A stretch of DNA of 9,718 bases from Ruminococcaceae bacterium UBA2806 (GTDB lineage: Bacteria > Bacillota > Clostridia > Oscillospirales > Acutalibacteraceae): positions 1-9,718 of the forward strand of contig DEHG01000047.1 of assembly GCA_002351795.1 (NCBI GenBank), given 5' to 3'. The notes beneath the pieces were generated by a model. The model was not told where the DNA came from, did not search any database, and saw only the letters and a list, made by a program, of their open reading frames with translations. Positions 1 to 6,001 of the stretch are shown piece by piece (within the stretch, counting starts at the first letter, position 1; every line of letters starts with the position of its first letter). A program made the position numbers and the translations under genes.

Positions 1-1
1 G

Positions 2-1054
2 CAACAGAATCCTTGGGGTCAGCAGCAGCCTGCTCCCGAGCCCAAACCTGAGCCAAAGCCGGAGCCGGCAGCACCGGTATATGAACAGCCGCAGTCAGCT
101 ATCCCGTCAAACGAGCCTATCCCCGATGAGCCGGCAGCAGCTATCCCGTCAAATGAGCCTATACCGGATACACCCGCACCGCAGGCAGCAGCAGCACCTG
201 CACCGCAGGCAGTTTCAGCAGACGGTATTCCTGCAAATGCAAAGGTATTTACAAGCGATGACGCTGCTAAACATTCATCAGTTCATGTATCCATCCCGGA
301 GGGATATCAGGTAATTGCAGACTGTGCATTCTCAGGCAATACAATTATTGAGGCAGTTGATATTCCGTCAACAATGCTCAAGATCGGTGAAAAAGCATTT
401 GAGAATTGTACAAAGCTTGTTACAGTAAATATGCCCGAAGGTCTTTTAGAGATCGGCAGGGGAGCATTCTCAGGATGTTCAAATCTTCCGAAGGTCGTTA
501 TTCCTTCAACCGTTACAAGGATACATCAGGCTACATTTAACGGATGCTCTAAGCTCAAGGAGTTCCAGATCCCGTCACAGATAGTAAGTCTTGGCAAGCA
601 TGCATTCCTTAACTGCGAGTCTCTTAAAGAGATCGTTGTTCCGGATGGTATAGAGGAACTTCCCGAGAACCTGTTCAGCGGATGCAAGAGCCTTACTAAG
701 GTTGTCGTTCCCGAAAGTGTACGCGATATCAGAAAGAACGCATTCAGCTGGTGTGAGAATCTGACAACAGTAAATATTCCGGAATCTGTTACCGTTATCG
801 GAAAGAATGCATTTACAGGATGCGGATCACTTACTACAGTAAATATTCCGCATAATCTCGAAGTTATCGAGTACGGCGCATTCAGTAACTGCAGCAGACT
901 CAAGAGTCTGATATTGCCGGATACAGTTTCGACTATAGAAGCAAATGCATTTAACGGATCAAACAGAACGCTTATTGTTCGCTGCTCTAAGGAAAACACT
1001 TATGTAAGACATTATTGCAGAATGAACAGAGTTAAGTGTAAGGATCCCGAATGA
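2..1054 (+). CDS. BspA-like leucine-rich-repeat protein, 5' end outside window
   Basis: The reading frame is open from the first bases, so the start lies upstream; 350 residues are visible. Visible residues 1-90 form a Pro/Ala/Gln/Glu-rich linker with a KPEP run and two copies of AIPSNEPIPD spaced 14 residues apart. From about residue 102 to 325 there are about ten repeats of 23 residues with the pattern I-x-x-x-A-F-x-x-C-x-x-L-x-x-V-x-I-P-x-x-V, the LRR_5 (BspA, Treponema pallidum type) consensus. The end, with a TLIVRC segment and a charged Tyr/Cys-rich tail, is typical for these proteins. Such proteins are usually secreted or surface exposed and bind host, mucin or other cells. Here neither a signal peptide nor an anchor can be checked, because the N-terminus is missing and no LPxTG follows. 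An N-terminal zinc ribbon is another architecture known for Pro-rich LRR_5 proteins. Family call is firm; partner and location are unknown. Confidence 0.9.
   Translation, partial: QQNPWGQQQPAPEPKPEPKPEPAAPVYEQPQSAIPSNEPIPDEPAAAIPSNEPIPDTPAPQAAAAPAPQAVSADGIPANAKVFTSDDAAKHSSVHVSIPEGYQVIADCAFSGNTIIEAVDIPSTMLKIGEKAFENCTKLVTVNMPEGLLEIGRGAFSGCSNLPKVVIPSTVTRIHQATFNGCSKLKEFQIPSQIVSLGKHAFLNCESLKEIVVPDGIEELPENLFSGCKSLTKVVVPESVRDIRKNAFSWCENLTTVNIPESVTVIGKNAFTGCGSLTTVNIPHNLEVIEYGAFSNCSRLKSLILPDTVSTIEANAFNGSNRTLIVRCSKENTYVRHYCRMNRVKCKDPE
97..168 (+). repeat. Imperfect 42-nt coding tandem repeat in the proline-rich linker
   Basis: Two copies of a segment encoding AIPSNEPIPD begin at 97 and 139 (period 42 nt, 14 codons). 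They differ only at a few, mostly third, codon positions. It is probably a linker that expands or contracts by slippage. Confidence 0.7.
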
Positions 1055-1070
1055 TGAACTTATAAAAGCG

Positions 1071-1113
1071 AAAGCGGCAGGATTTTCTATCCTGTCGCTT
1101 TGTGACTTTTTTT
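1071..1113 (+). terminator. Stem-loop with T7 tract after the LRR gene
   Basis: The 13-bp arms 1071-1083 and 1089-1101 pair with one G-U and a 5-nt loop. Seven T follow at 1107-1113, but five bases (gtgac) separate stem and T tract, so termination may be incomplete. It begins 16 nt after the LRR stop codon and ends just before the ribosome binding site of the next gene. Confidence 0.65.
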
Positions 1114-1129
1114 AAAAGAGGTGATATAA

Positions 1130-1414
1130 ATGAGGTATTTTACCGATTCACAGATCAGGGAAATGAAAGAAAAAGTCAGGAATGATCTCAGTATTCAGGA
1201 TCGTTCCCTGTACCTGGCATATATCAGCAAGATAGAATTACTGGATAAGCAGAATGATGAATTCGGCAATTGCCGTGACCAGCTTATGCAGGCAATAGCG
1301 GAGCTGGAGCAGACGACCGAAAGGTATATACACAGAGGACGTGCTGATCCGAATGACGAGGATGCTGATGCCTATGAATATGAAAACTATGACTTTCACC
1401 AGACTGATGATTGA
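1130..1414 (+). CDS. Small acidic protein of unknown function (94 aa)
   Basis: I do not recognise this protein. The ATG at 1130 follows a good ribosome binding site (AGAGGTGAT, about 1115-1123). Residues 1-65 are charged and probably helical, with heptad-like spacing that could form a short coiled coil (IREMKEKV, IELLDKQNDEF, LMQAIAELEQTTERY). The last 25 residues are very acidic and Tyr-rich (DPNDEDADAYEYENYDF). There is no signal peptide or membrane segment, so it is predicted cytoplasmic. It sits alone between two terminator-like hairpins, and the upstream one leaves no room for a separate promoter between it and the ribosome binding site. It may therefore depend on read-through from the LRR gene or on a promoter inside that gene's 3' end. 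Coding status rests on the ribosome binding site, the clean stop and the terminator; function unknown. Confidence 0.7.
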   Translation: MRYFTDSQIREMKEKVRNDLSIQDRSLYLAYISKIELLDKQNDEFGNCRDQLMQAIAELEQTTERYIHRGRADPNDEDADAYEYENYDFHQTDD

Positions 1415-1420
1415 TACCAT

Positions 1421-1461
1421 ATCACGAAAAACTTTTTAAAATGGTTTTTCGTGATTTTTTT
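1421..1461 (+). terminator. Strong intrinsic terminator
   Basis: Perfect 12-bp arms 1421-1432 and 1444-1455 (atcacgaaaaac / gtttttcgtgat) are followed directly by a run of seven T (1455-1461). It starts 6 nt after the stop codon of the small acidic protein. Confidence 0.9.
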
Positions 1462-1501
1462 GTTATAAATAACGAACATTTTTTGTTTTTTAATAATTCT
1501 G

Positions 1502-1530
1502 TTGACATACGATAACCGAAAGCGTAAAAT
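1502..1530 (+). promoter_or_regulatory. Sigma-A-type promoter for the first SGNH gene
   Basis: TTGACA at 1502-1507, a 17-nt spacer and TAAAAT at 1525-1530. Predicted transcription start is near 1537, giving an 80-nt leader. The leader contains a 7-bp hairpin (1564-1570 / 1583-1589), which is not followed by a long T tract. Confidence 0.8.
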
Positions 1531-1618
1531 AATCATTGGCATAAAGTAGGTGTCTTTTTTTGGAAACGCTGTTCTGTAAATAAGCGTTTTCGTGGATATC
1601 AGCGAAAGGAAGTAAAAA

Positions 1619-2806
1619 ATGAAAGCATTTAGGATCATTATTACTGCTTTTCTTGTTATGACATTTGTTGTATCGCTTTTTATGAACGGTTTTCTTGACC
1701 TGATCCTGGACAATGCGAGGATGATCGATACAAAAGCCGAAAAGGAAAGTCCGGCTGCCGAAAAAACAGTAAAGGTCAATACGGTCACAGAAAAGACAAA
1801 TGCGGAGAGCATTAATAAGAAAGATGAAGAGAAACTGAAAAAAGAACAGGAAAAGAAAAAGGCGGAAGAGAAAAAGAAGGCGGAAGAAAGCAAAGCCGCA
1901 GAGGAGCAGAGAAAGAAAGAGCTTGAGGAAAAACAAAGAAGAGAGTGGCAAAGCGAGCATGATAAGATCATCTTCACATCGGATCATATGGTGGATGACA
2001 GCTGGTTTGATGATGCGCTTTTTGTCGGGGACAGTGTTACAAATGCTCTTGCCGCATACAGCGAGGATTACGGAAGATTCGGAAATGCAGATTTCCTTTG
2101 TATAGCAAGCCTTGGGTATAACAGTGCATTGTGGGATCTTGATGATCCGTATAACGTCCATCCGATGTGGAAGGGCAAAAAGGTCACTGTTGACGAGGGC
2201 GTAAGGCTTTCCGGAAAGCATAAGATATTTATTATGTTCGGTATGAACGATGTCGGAAAGGGAATAGATCAGTCTATTGAGGCAATGAAGGAGCTTACCG
2301 ACAGGATATTGAGAAAAAGCCCCGGTGTTGAGATCTACATTCAGGGCGGAACACCTATGCTTCCCGAAGTAGAAAGTGAAAGTCTGAGCAATGAGCTTAT
2401 GAGACAGTTCAATCAGGGTATCAAGGAAGTATGTGATGAGAGAGGATTCCATTTTATAGATATCACTCCGGCAGTCTGTGATCAGAATGGTGCATTGATA
2501 CCGGATTACTGCATGGATCCTCAGGATATGGGTATGCATCTGAATTATGACGGCTGTCAGAGATGGGTGGATTATCTTATGGCTCACGTTCTTGACAGCG
2601 CAGACGTCTCACCGGGAGTATATACCCCTCAGCCCGATTATAACAGCGATGAAGAGGATTATACATTCTATGATGATACTGTTCCGGAAGAAGAGGAGGA
2701 AAGTTCTGAGTCCTATGAAGAAAGCAGTGAATCAGACGGCGAGGATACATACACGGAAGAAAGCACGGAAGAGTACAGTGAAGATACCGGAGAATATTAT
2801 TACTGA
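1619..2806 (+). CDS. Membrane-anchored SGNH-hydrolase-like protein with coiled-coil stalk and acidic tail (395 aa)
   Basis: The ATG at 1619 has a GAAAGGAAG ribosome binding site. Residues 4-30 form one hydrophobic segment, an uncleaved signal anchor. Residues about 67-115 are a Lys/Glu/Ala-rich coiled-coil stalk. Residues about 128-326 are an SGNH/GDSL-type domain: FVGDSVT (Ser139, block I), a Gly in SLGYNS (block II), FGMND (Gly208, Asn210, block III) and MGMHL (His307, block V). The Asp usually three residues before the block V His is Met304, with Asp303 next to it. Residues 327-395 are a disordered Ser/Glu/Asp/Tyr tail. SGNH enzymes hydrolyse or transfer acyl esters; the substrate here is unknown, but an extracellular polymer fits the anchor and the downstream O-acyltransferase genes. 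It is a paralogue of the lipoprotein encoded at 3065. Confidence 0.88.
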   Translation: MKAFRIIITAFLVMTFVVSLFMNGFLDLILDNARMIDTKAEKESPAAEKTVKVNTVTEKTNAESINKKDEEKLKKEQEKKKAEEKKKAEESKAAEEQRKKELEEKQRREWQSEHDKIIFTSDHMVDDSWFDDALFVGDSVTNALAAYSEDYGRFGNADFLCIASLGYNSALWDLDDPYNVHPMWKGKKVTVDEGVRLSGKHKIFIMFGMNDVGKGIDQSIEAMKELTDRILRKSPGVEIYIQGGTPMLPEVESESLSNELMRQFNQGIKEVCDERGFHFIDITPAVCDQNGALIPDYCMDPQDMGMHLNYDGCQRWVDYLMAHVLDSADVSPGVYTPQPDYNSDEEDYTFYDDTVPEEEEESSESYEESSESDGEDTYTEESTEEYSEDTGEYYY

Positions 2807-2829
2807 TCCTGCGGGTTTCAGCGGTTTTT

Positions 2830-2883
2830 CGGGGTACAATAAACGAAAAAACTGTTGTTCCCTGTTGTTCCTGCTGTACCCCG
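2830..2883. repeat. Inverted repeat, 9-bp arms, enclosing a tandem 10-mer
   Basis: The arms CGGGGTACA (2830-2838) and TGTACCCCG (2875-2883) match perfectly around a 36-nt loop. The loop holds two exact tandem copies of CTGTTGTTCC (2852-2861, 2862-2871). No T tract follows on the plus strand, so it is not a standard terminator for the upstream gene, although it lies 24 nt after that gene's stop. Confidence 0.55.
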
Positions 2884-2891
2884 TTCAAGCT

Positions 2892-3011
2892 TGTCATTCC
2901 GGACGCCTGCCCTGTCGGACGATTTCCTGCCGGCAGACAGGAATTGAAGAATCTATAATATACAGCTATCTTATTGTAAAGATACCTCGCTGTAAGCTCC
3001 TTGGAATGACA
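2892..3011. repeat. GTCATTCC-type inverted-repeat element, about 120 bp
   Basis: The ends are perfect 9-bp inverted repeats, TGTCATTCC at 2892-2900 and GGAATGACA at 3003-3011. The interior carries GAAGAATCT (2947-2955), and the stretch before the right end reads like the tccttcgct..gGAATGAC half of a common intergenic palindrome family (GTCATTCTGAGC..GAAGAATC). A 10-bp palindrome CTGCCGGCAG sits at 2927-2936, flanked by CCTGTC/GACAGG. No open frame supports a transposase, so it would be a non-autonomous or palindromic intergenic element. A related copy lies at 7141-7215. Confidence 0.6.
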
Positions 3012-3029
3012 TATGTAAAAAAATATACA
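3001..3029 (+). promoter_or_regulatory. Candidate promoter for the SGNH2 to DHHW gene block
   Basis: TTGGAA (3001-3006), a 17-nt spacer and TATACA (3024-3029) would start transcription near 3036, upstream of the ribosome binding site at 3053-3057. The -35 overlaps the right end of the inverted-repeat element. Both boxes are imperfect, so the support is modest. Confidence 0.35.
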
Positions 3030-3064
3030 TCGCTGACTATAGATTGTATAAAGAGGGTGTTGTA

Positions 3065-3889
3065 TTGAAGAAGATCCTTATAATTTGTTTATCGTTGTTC
3101 TGTGCATTATCACTTTGTGGATGCAAAAATGAAGATGATGATTTTATCGACGATGAATCTGTCATTGTGCTGGAAGTATCCGGAAACGGCAGTAACAGTC
3201 AGGAAACCGGAAATAAGCAGGAAACACCCGAACAAAAAATCAACAGTATCCTGTCCGGATCGGTAAAGGAAACAGGAAAAACACTCAGCAGTGAATGGTT
3301 TGACGATGCAGTGTTTGTCGGAGACAGCGTTACGCTGAAATTATCATATTATGCCGAAAACGGAGAACTGGGAAATGCGGATTTTCTTTGCGCCGGAAGT
3401 CTCGGATACGGCAATGCCCTGATGGGACTTGATGAAGAGGGTAATGTTCATCCTATGCTTGCAGGCAAAAAGGTTACTGTAGATGTCGGTGTTTCTGAGA
3501 TAGATAAGCCGAAGGTATTTATTATGCTTGGCATGAATGATATCGGTCTGTATGGCGTGGATCAGTCGATCGAAAATATGAAGGAGCTTACCCGCAGGAT
3601 ACTCAGCCTGAAGCCTGACGCTGAAATTTATATACAGTCTGTTACGCCTATGCTTGAAAATATGCAGGGTGATGATCTTAATAACAAGTCGATACCACAC
3701 TTCAATGAAAAGCTTAAAGCAGTCTGTGATGAGCAGGGGTTCCATTATCTTCATGTTGCACAGTCTGTTGCAGATGAAAAGGGAAATCTTGTTCCCGAAT
3801 ACTGCGGCGATCCGGATGCAATGGGCATACATTTTACGGATGAAGGCTGTAAACAGTGGATAGATTATCTGAAAACTCATGTGGAATGA
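3065..3889 (+). CDS. SGNH-hydrolase-like lipoprotein (274 aa)
   Basis: The start is taken as TTG at 3065: it follows GAGGG (3053-3057) by 7 nt and yields a clean lipoprotein signal peptide (MKKILIICLSLF..LCGC, lipid Cys20). The upstream in-frame TTG at 3044 would put seven polar residues before it. A low-complexity linker (about 21-75) leads to an SGNH domain (about 77-273): FVGDSVT with Ser88, SLGYGN, LGMND with Asn158, and MGIHF with His256. As in the upstream paralogue, Met (253) stands where SGNH enzymes usually have the catalytic Asp of Asp-x-x-His. The two domains align over their whole length with about half or more positions identical by eye (EWFDDAVFVGDS / SWFDDALFVGDS, VDQSIENMKELT / IDQSIEAMKELT), so they are duplicates. 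It is expected to sit on the outer face of the membrane, perhaps as an esterase or acyltransferase; substrate unknown. DUF4358 gene follows after 17 nt. Confidence 0.88.
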   Translation: MKKILIICLSLFCALSLCGCKNEDDDFIDDESVIVLEVSGNGSNSQETGNKQETPEQKINSILSGSVKETGKTLSSEWFDDAVFVGDSVTLKLSYYAENGELGNADFLCAGSLGYGNALMGLDEEGNVHPMLAGKKVTVDVGVSEIDKPKVFIMLGMNDIGLYGVDQSIENMKELTRRILSLKPDAEIYIQSVTPMLENMQGDDLNNKSIPHFNEKLKAVCDEQGFHYLHVAQSVADEKGNLVPEYCGDPDAMGIHFTDEGCKQWIDYLKTHVE

Positions 3890-3906
3890 AAGAAAGGAAT
3901 AACAAA

Positions 3907-4473
3907 ATGAAAAAGTTATTATTATTTGCAATGACAGCAGTACTTGCATTTTCAGTATGTGCTTGTTCGGGAGAAAAGAAGGACTCTGCATCCGGTAATA
4001 CACAAAGTCAGGCGGCAGTATCCGCAGACGATGTATCCGCAGATGAGGAGAGCACCGCTGATGACGTTTCTGAGACGGCTTCACCCGCTGATCTCGGGGC
4101 GGCTTTTGAAAAGGTAAAGGTTCAGGTGGAGCTTCCCGAAGAAATGAGCGATTTTTCCGCAAAAAGACTTGAAAGAGTATTGGGTATTACAGAGGATGAG
4201 ATCGAAGAATTTGCGGGCGGCGTTTGTACGGACGGAGTAAAGCAGGATCAGATCATATATGTTAAGGCAAAGGATGAAAGCAATGTTGCTGACATTCAGG
4301 AGAAACTGCAGAATAATCTTGATTCCATTCATAATGTAATTGAAAAATATGATCCGAAGCAGAAGGCTAATATCGAAAATGCAAAGGTCGAAACAAACGG
4401 TCTTTATGTATCACTTGTAATTTCACCTGATGCGGAAGCAATAAAGAGTATTTTCAGCGAAGTGACAGGCTGA
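3907..4473 (+). CDS. DUF4358-like lipoprotein (188 aa)
   Basis: The ATG at 3907 has AAAGGA (3893-3898) 8 nt upstream and starts a lipoprotein signal peptide (MKKLLLFAMTAVLAFSVCAC, lipid Cys20). In-frame starts further upstream (3856) overlap the previous gene and would spoil the signal. Residues 21-62 are a Ser/Asp/Ala-rich linker. Residues about 65-186 match, from memory, the DUF4358 pattern: LGITEDEIEEF, then a strand with YVKAKD, a helix (VADIQEKLQNNLDSI), KYDPKQKANIENAKV and a final GLYVSLVISPDAEAI. The function of that domain is not known to me; genes of this kind often sit beside MBOAT and DHHW genes, as here. It probably lies on the outer membrane face with the SGNH lipoprotein, in one transcript. 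The family call is by eye; a role in polymer acylation is inference from position. Confidence 0.8.
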   Translation: MKKLLLFAMTAVLAFSVCACSGEKKDSASGNTQSQAAVSADDVSADEESTADDVSETASPADLGAAFEKVKVQVELPEEMSDFSAKRLERVLGITEDEIEEFAGGVCTDGVKQDQIIYVKAKDESNVADIQEKLQNNLDSIHNVIEKYDPKQKANIENAKVETNGLYVSLVISPDAEAIKSIFSEVTG

Positions 4474-4499
4474 TATAATTTCATTCCGAAAGGTAAGCT

Positions 4500-4532
4500 A
4501 AAGTAACCTCACATTTTTTGCGAGGTTACTTT
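4500..4532 (+). other. Stem-loop between the DUF4358 and MBOAT genes
   Basis: Perfect 11-bp arms 4500-4510 and 4522-4532 (aaagtaacctc / gaggttacttt) with an 11-nt loop. No T tract follows (gttctgtaac), so a standard terminator is unlikely; it could be a processing site, a partial attenuator or a transcript stabiliser. GGTAAGCT is repeated on both sides (4492-4499, 4553-4560), and a small CGGC/GCCG hairpin (4542-4545 / 4550-4553) follows. I could not match it to a known riboswitch. Confidence 0.55.
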
Positions 4533-4590
4533 GTTCTGTAACGGCAAATGCCGGTAAGCTGATAATTATTTGAATGGTGGTCGATTTAGT

Positions 4591-5988
4591 TTGGTATTTT
4601 CAAGTCTTGTATTTCTGTTTCTGTTTTTGCCGATAGTACTTGCGCTTTATTATCTTACACCAAAGCGATTCAGGAATGTAACGCTGTTTGCAGTCGATCT
4701 TGTTTTCTATGCATGGGGCGAACCTGTATTTGTGATACTGATGATGGTATCAATCATAATAAACTATATTGCGGGTATACTGCTGGGAAAATTCAGGGAA
4801 AGAAAAGCTCTTTCAAAATGGATACTCATAGCAGATGTTGCCGTCAATTTAGGACTTTTAGGATTCTTCAAATATGCGGGCTTTATCGGAGAAACGCTGA
4901 ATGTTGTTCTGCCGTTCCTGAATCTTCCTGTAATTGAGGTCGCCCTTCCTATAGGAATTTCATTCTATACCTTCCAGACAATGTCCTATACGATAGACGT
5001 TTACCGCAATACGGTCAAGGTGCAGAAAAACTTCATTGCATTCGGTACATATGTATCGCTTTTCCCTCAGCTTATTGCGGGTCCCATAGTACGCTATGAG
5101 GATGTTGCTTCACAGATGATGGACAGGCACGAAAACCTTGAACAGTTCACTAAGGGCGTCAAGCTTTTTCTTGTAGGTCTTGCAAAAAAAATACTTATTG
5201 CGAATGAAATGGGCTGTCTTTGGGATACCATAAGGAACAGCGCAGGTGAAAGCGGTGCGCTTGGCGCATGGGTCGGAATTATTGCATATACGTTCCAGAT
5301 CTATTTTGATTTCAGCGGATACAGTGACATGGCGATCGGTCTTGGAAGAATGTTCGGCTTTGAATTTATAAAGAATTTCGATTACCCGTATATTTCAAAA
5401 AGCATTACCGAATTCTGGCGCAGATGGCATATTTCGCTCGGAACATGGTTCCGTGAATATGTGTACATTCCGCTCGGAGGCAACCGTAAGGGTCTTGGCA
5501 GACAGATCATCAATCTTGGAGTTGTGTGGTTCCTGACAGGTCTGTGGCATGGCGCAAGCTGGAATTTTATTCTGTGGGGACTTTATTTCGGTGTGATACT
5601 TGTATTTGAAAAGATGTTCCTGTTAAAGGTATTGAAAAAAGCGCCTGCTGTCGTTTCGCATATCTATTCATTGCTTCTGATAGTGTTAGGATGGGTTCTG
5701 TTCTATTTCGAGGATATGGGAAAGCTCGGAGAGTTTGCGGCACGTTTGTTCGGTGCAGACGGATTTGCAATGAGCGGATCTGTCGCAGTGACGGTTGTTT
5801 CATATCTGCCGCTTCTGATCGCAGCCGCAGTTGCTTCAACGCCGCTTGCTGCGTTCCTGTATAAAAAGATAAAGAGCAAGCCTGTATTGTATGTGATAGA
5901 CAATTCAGCTTGTATTCTGTCATTGCTGCTTTGCACGTCAAAGCTTGTCAGCAGCGCATACAATCCGTTCTTATATTTCAAGTTCTGA
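4591..5988 (+). CDS. MBOAT-family membrane O-acyltransferase (AlgI/DltB-like, 465 aa)
   Basis: A multi-pass membrane protein of the AlgI/PatA/DltB type, which passes acyl (usually acetyl) groups across the membrane for transfer to extracellular polysaccharide, peptidoglycan or teichoic acid. The start is taken as TTG at 4591: the product then begins MVFSSLVFLFLFLP, the usual AlgI-like N-terminus, with GGTGG at 4576-4580; the in-frame TTG at 4570 adds seven atypical residues. Family signatures are PIGISFYTFQTMSY (120-133), LFPQLIAGPIVRY (157-169), FDFSGYSDMAIGLG (239-252), EFWRRWHISLGTWFREYVYIPLGG (274-297, His280) and LTGLWHGASWNFILWG (315-330, His320, the catalytic MBOAT His position). Length fits the family. 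Its partner is the DHHW gene 13 nt downstream. The acceptor polymer is not identifiable; no dlt genes are visible. Confidence 0.95.
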   Translation: MVFSSLVFLFLFLPIVLALYYLTPKRFRNVTLFAVDLVFYAWGEPVFVILMMVSIIINYIAGILLGKFRERKALSKWILIADVAVNLGLLGFFKYAGFIGETLNVVLPFLNLPVIEVALPIGISFYTFQTMSYTIDVYRNTVKVQKNFIAFGTYVSLFPQLIAGPIVRYEDVASQMMDRHENLEQFTKGVKLFLVGLAKKILIANEMGCLWDTIRNSAGESGALGAWVGIIAYTFQIYFDFSGYSDMAIGLGRMFGFEFIKNFDYPYISKSITEFWRRWHISLGTWFREYVYIPLGGNRKGLGRQIINLGVVWFLTGLWHGASWNFILWGLYFGVILVFEKMFLLKVLKKAPAVVSHIYSLLLIVLGWVLFYFEDMGKLGEFAARLFGADGFAMSGSVAVTVVSYLPLLIAAAVASTPLAAFLYKKIKSKPVLYVIDNSACILSLLLCTSKLVSSAYNPFLYFKF

Positions 5989-6001
5989 TGGAGTGATAAG
6001 T

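Noticed and set aside
526..999. Minus-strand open frame within the LRR gene
   Set aside because: Its apparent repeats are the mirror of the 69-nt LRR coding repeats.
1562..1591. Leader hairpin before SGNH1 as an attenuator
   Set aside because: The stem is only 7 bp, followed by four T and then a GC-containing stretch, and no alternative pairing was found.
1490..2587. Long minus-strand open frame (365 aa) opposite the first SGNH gene
   Set aside because: It is antisense to a gene with a promoter, ribosome binding site and clear family motifs; its product is low in recognisable domains and arises from the Lys/Glu-rich codons read backwards.
2954..2959. TATAAT box as promoter of the SGNH lipoprotein gene
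   Set aside because: It is a perfect -10 but has no acceptable -35 at 16-18 nt and lies over 100 nt upstream inside the repeat element.
2547..3068. Plus-strand open frame running from the SGNH1 end through the repeat gap
   Set aside because: It overlaps SGNH1 coding in another frame and then reads repeats; no domain, no ribosome binding site.
3344..4162. Minus-strand open frame of 272 aa opposite the second SGNH and DUF4358 genes
   Set aside because: It spans two convincing lipoprotein genes, has no recognisable family and no ribosome binding site support.
4474..4590. Known riboswitch such as c-di-GMP type I in the MBOAT leader
   Set aside because: CCGAAAGG and GGTAAGCT looked suggestive, but I could not lay out the conserved core of any class I know.
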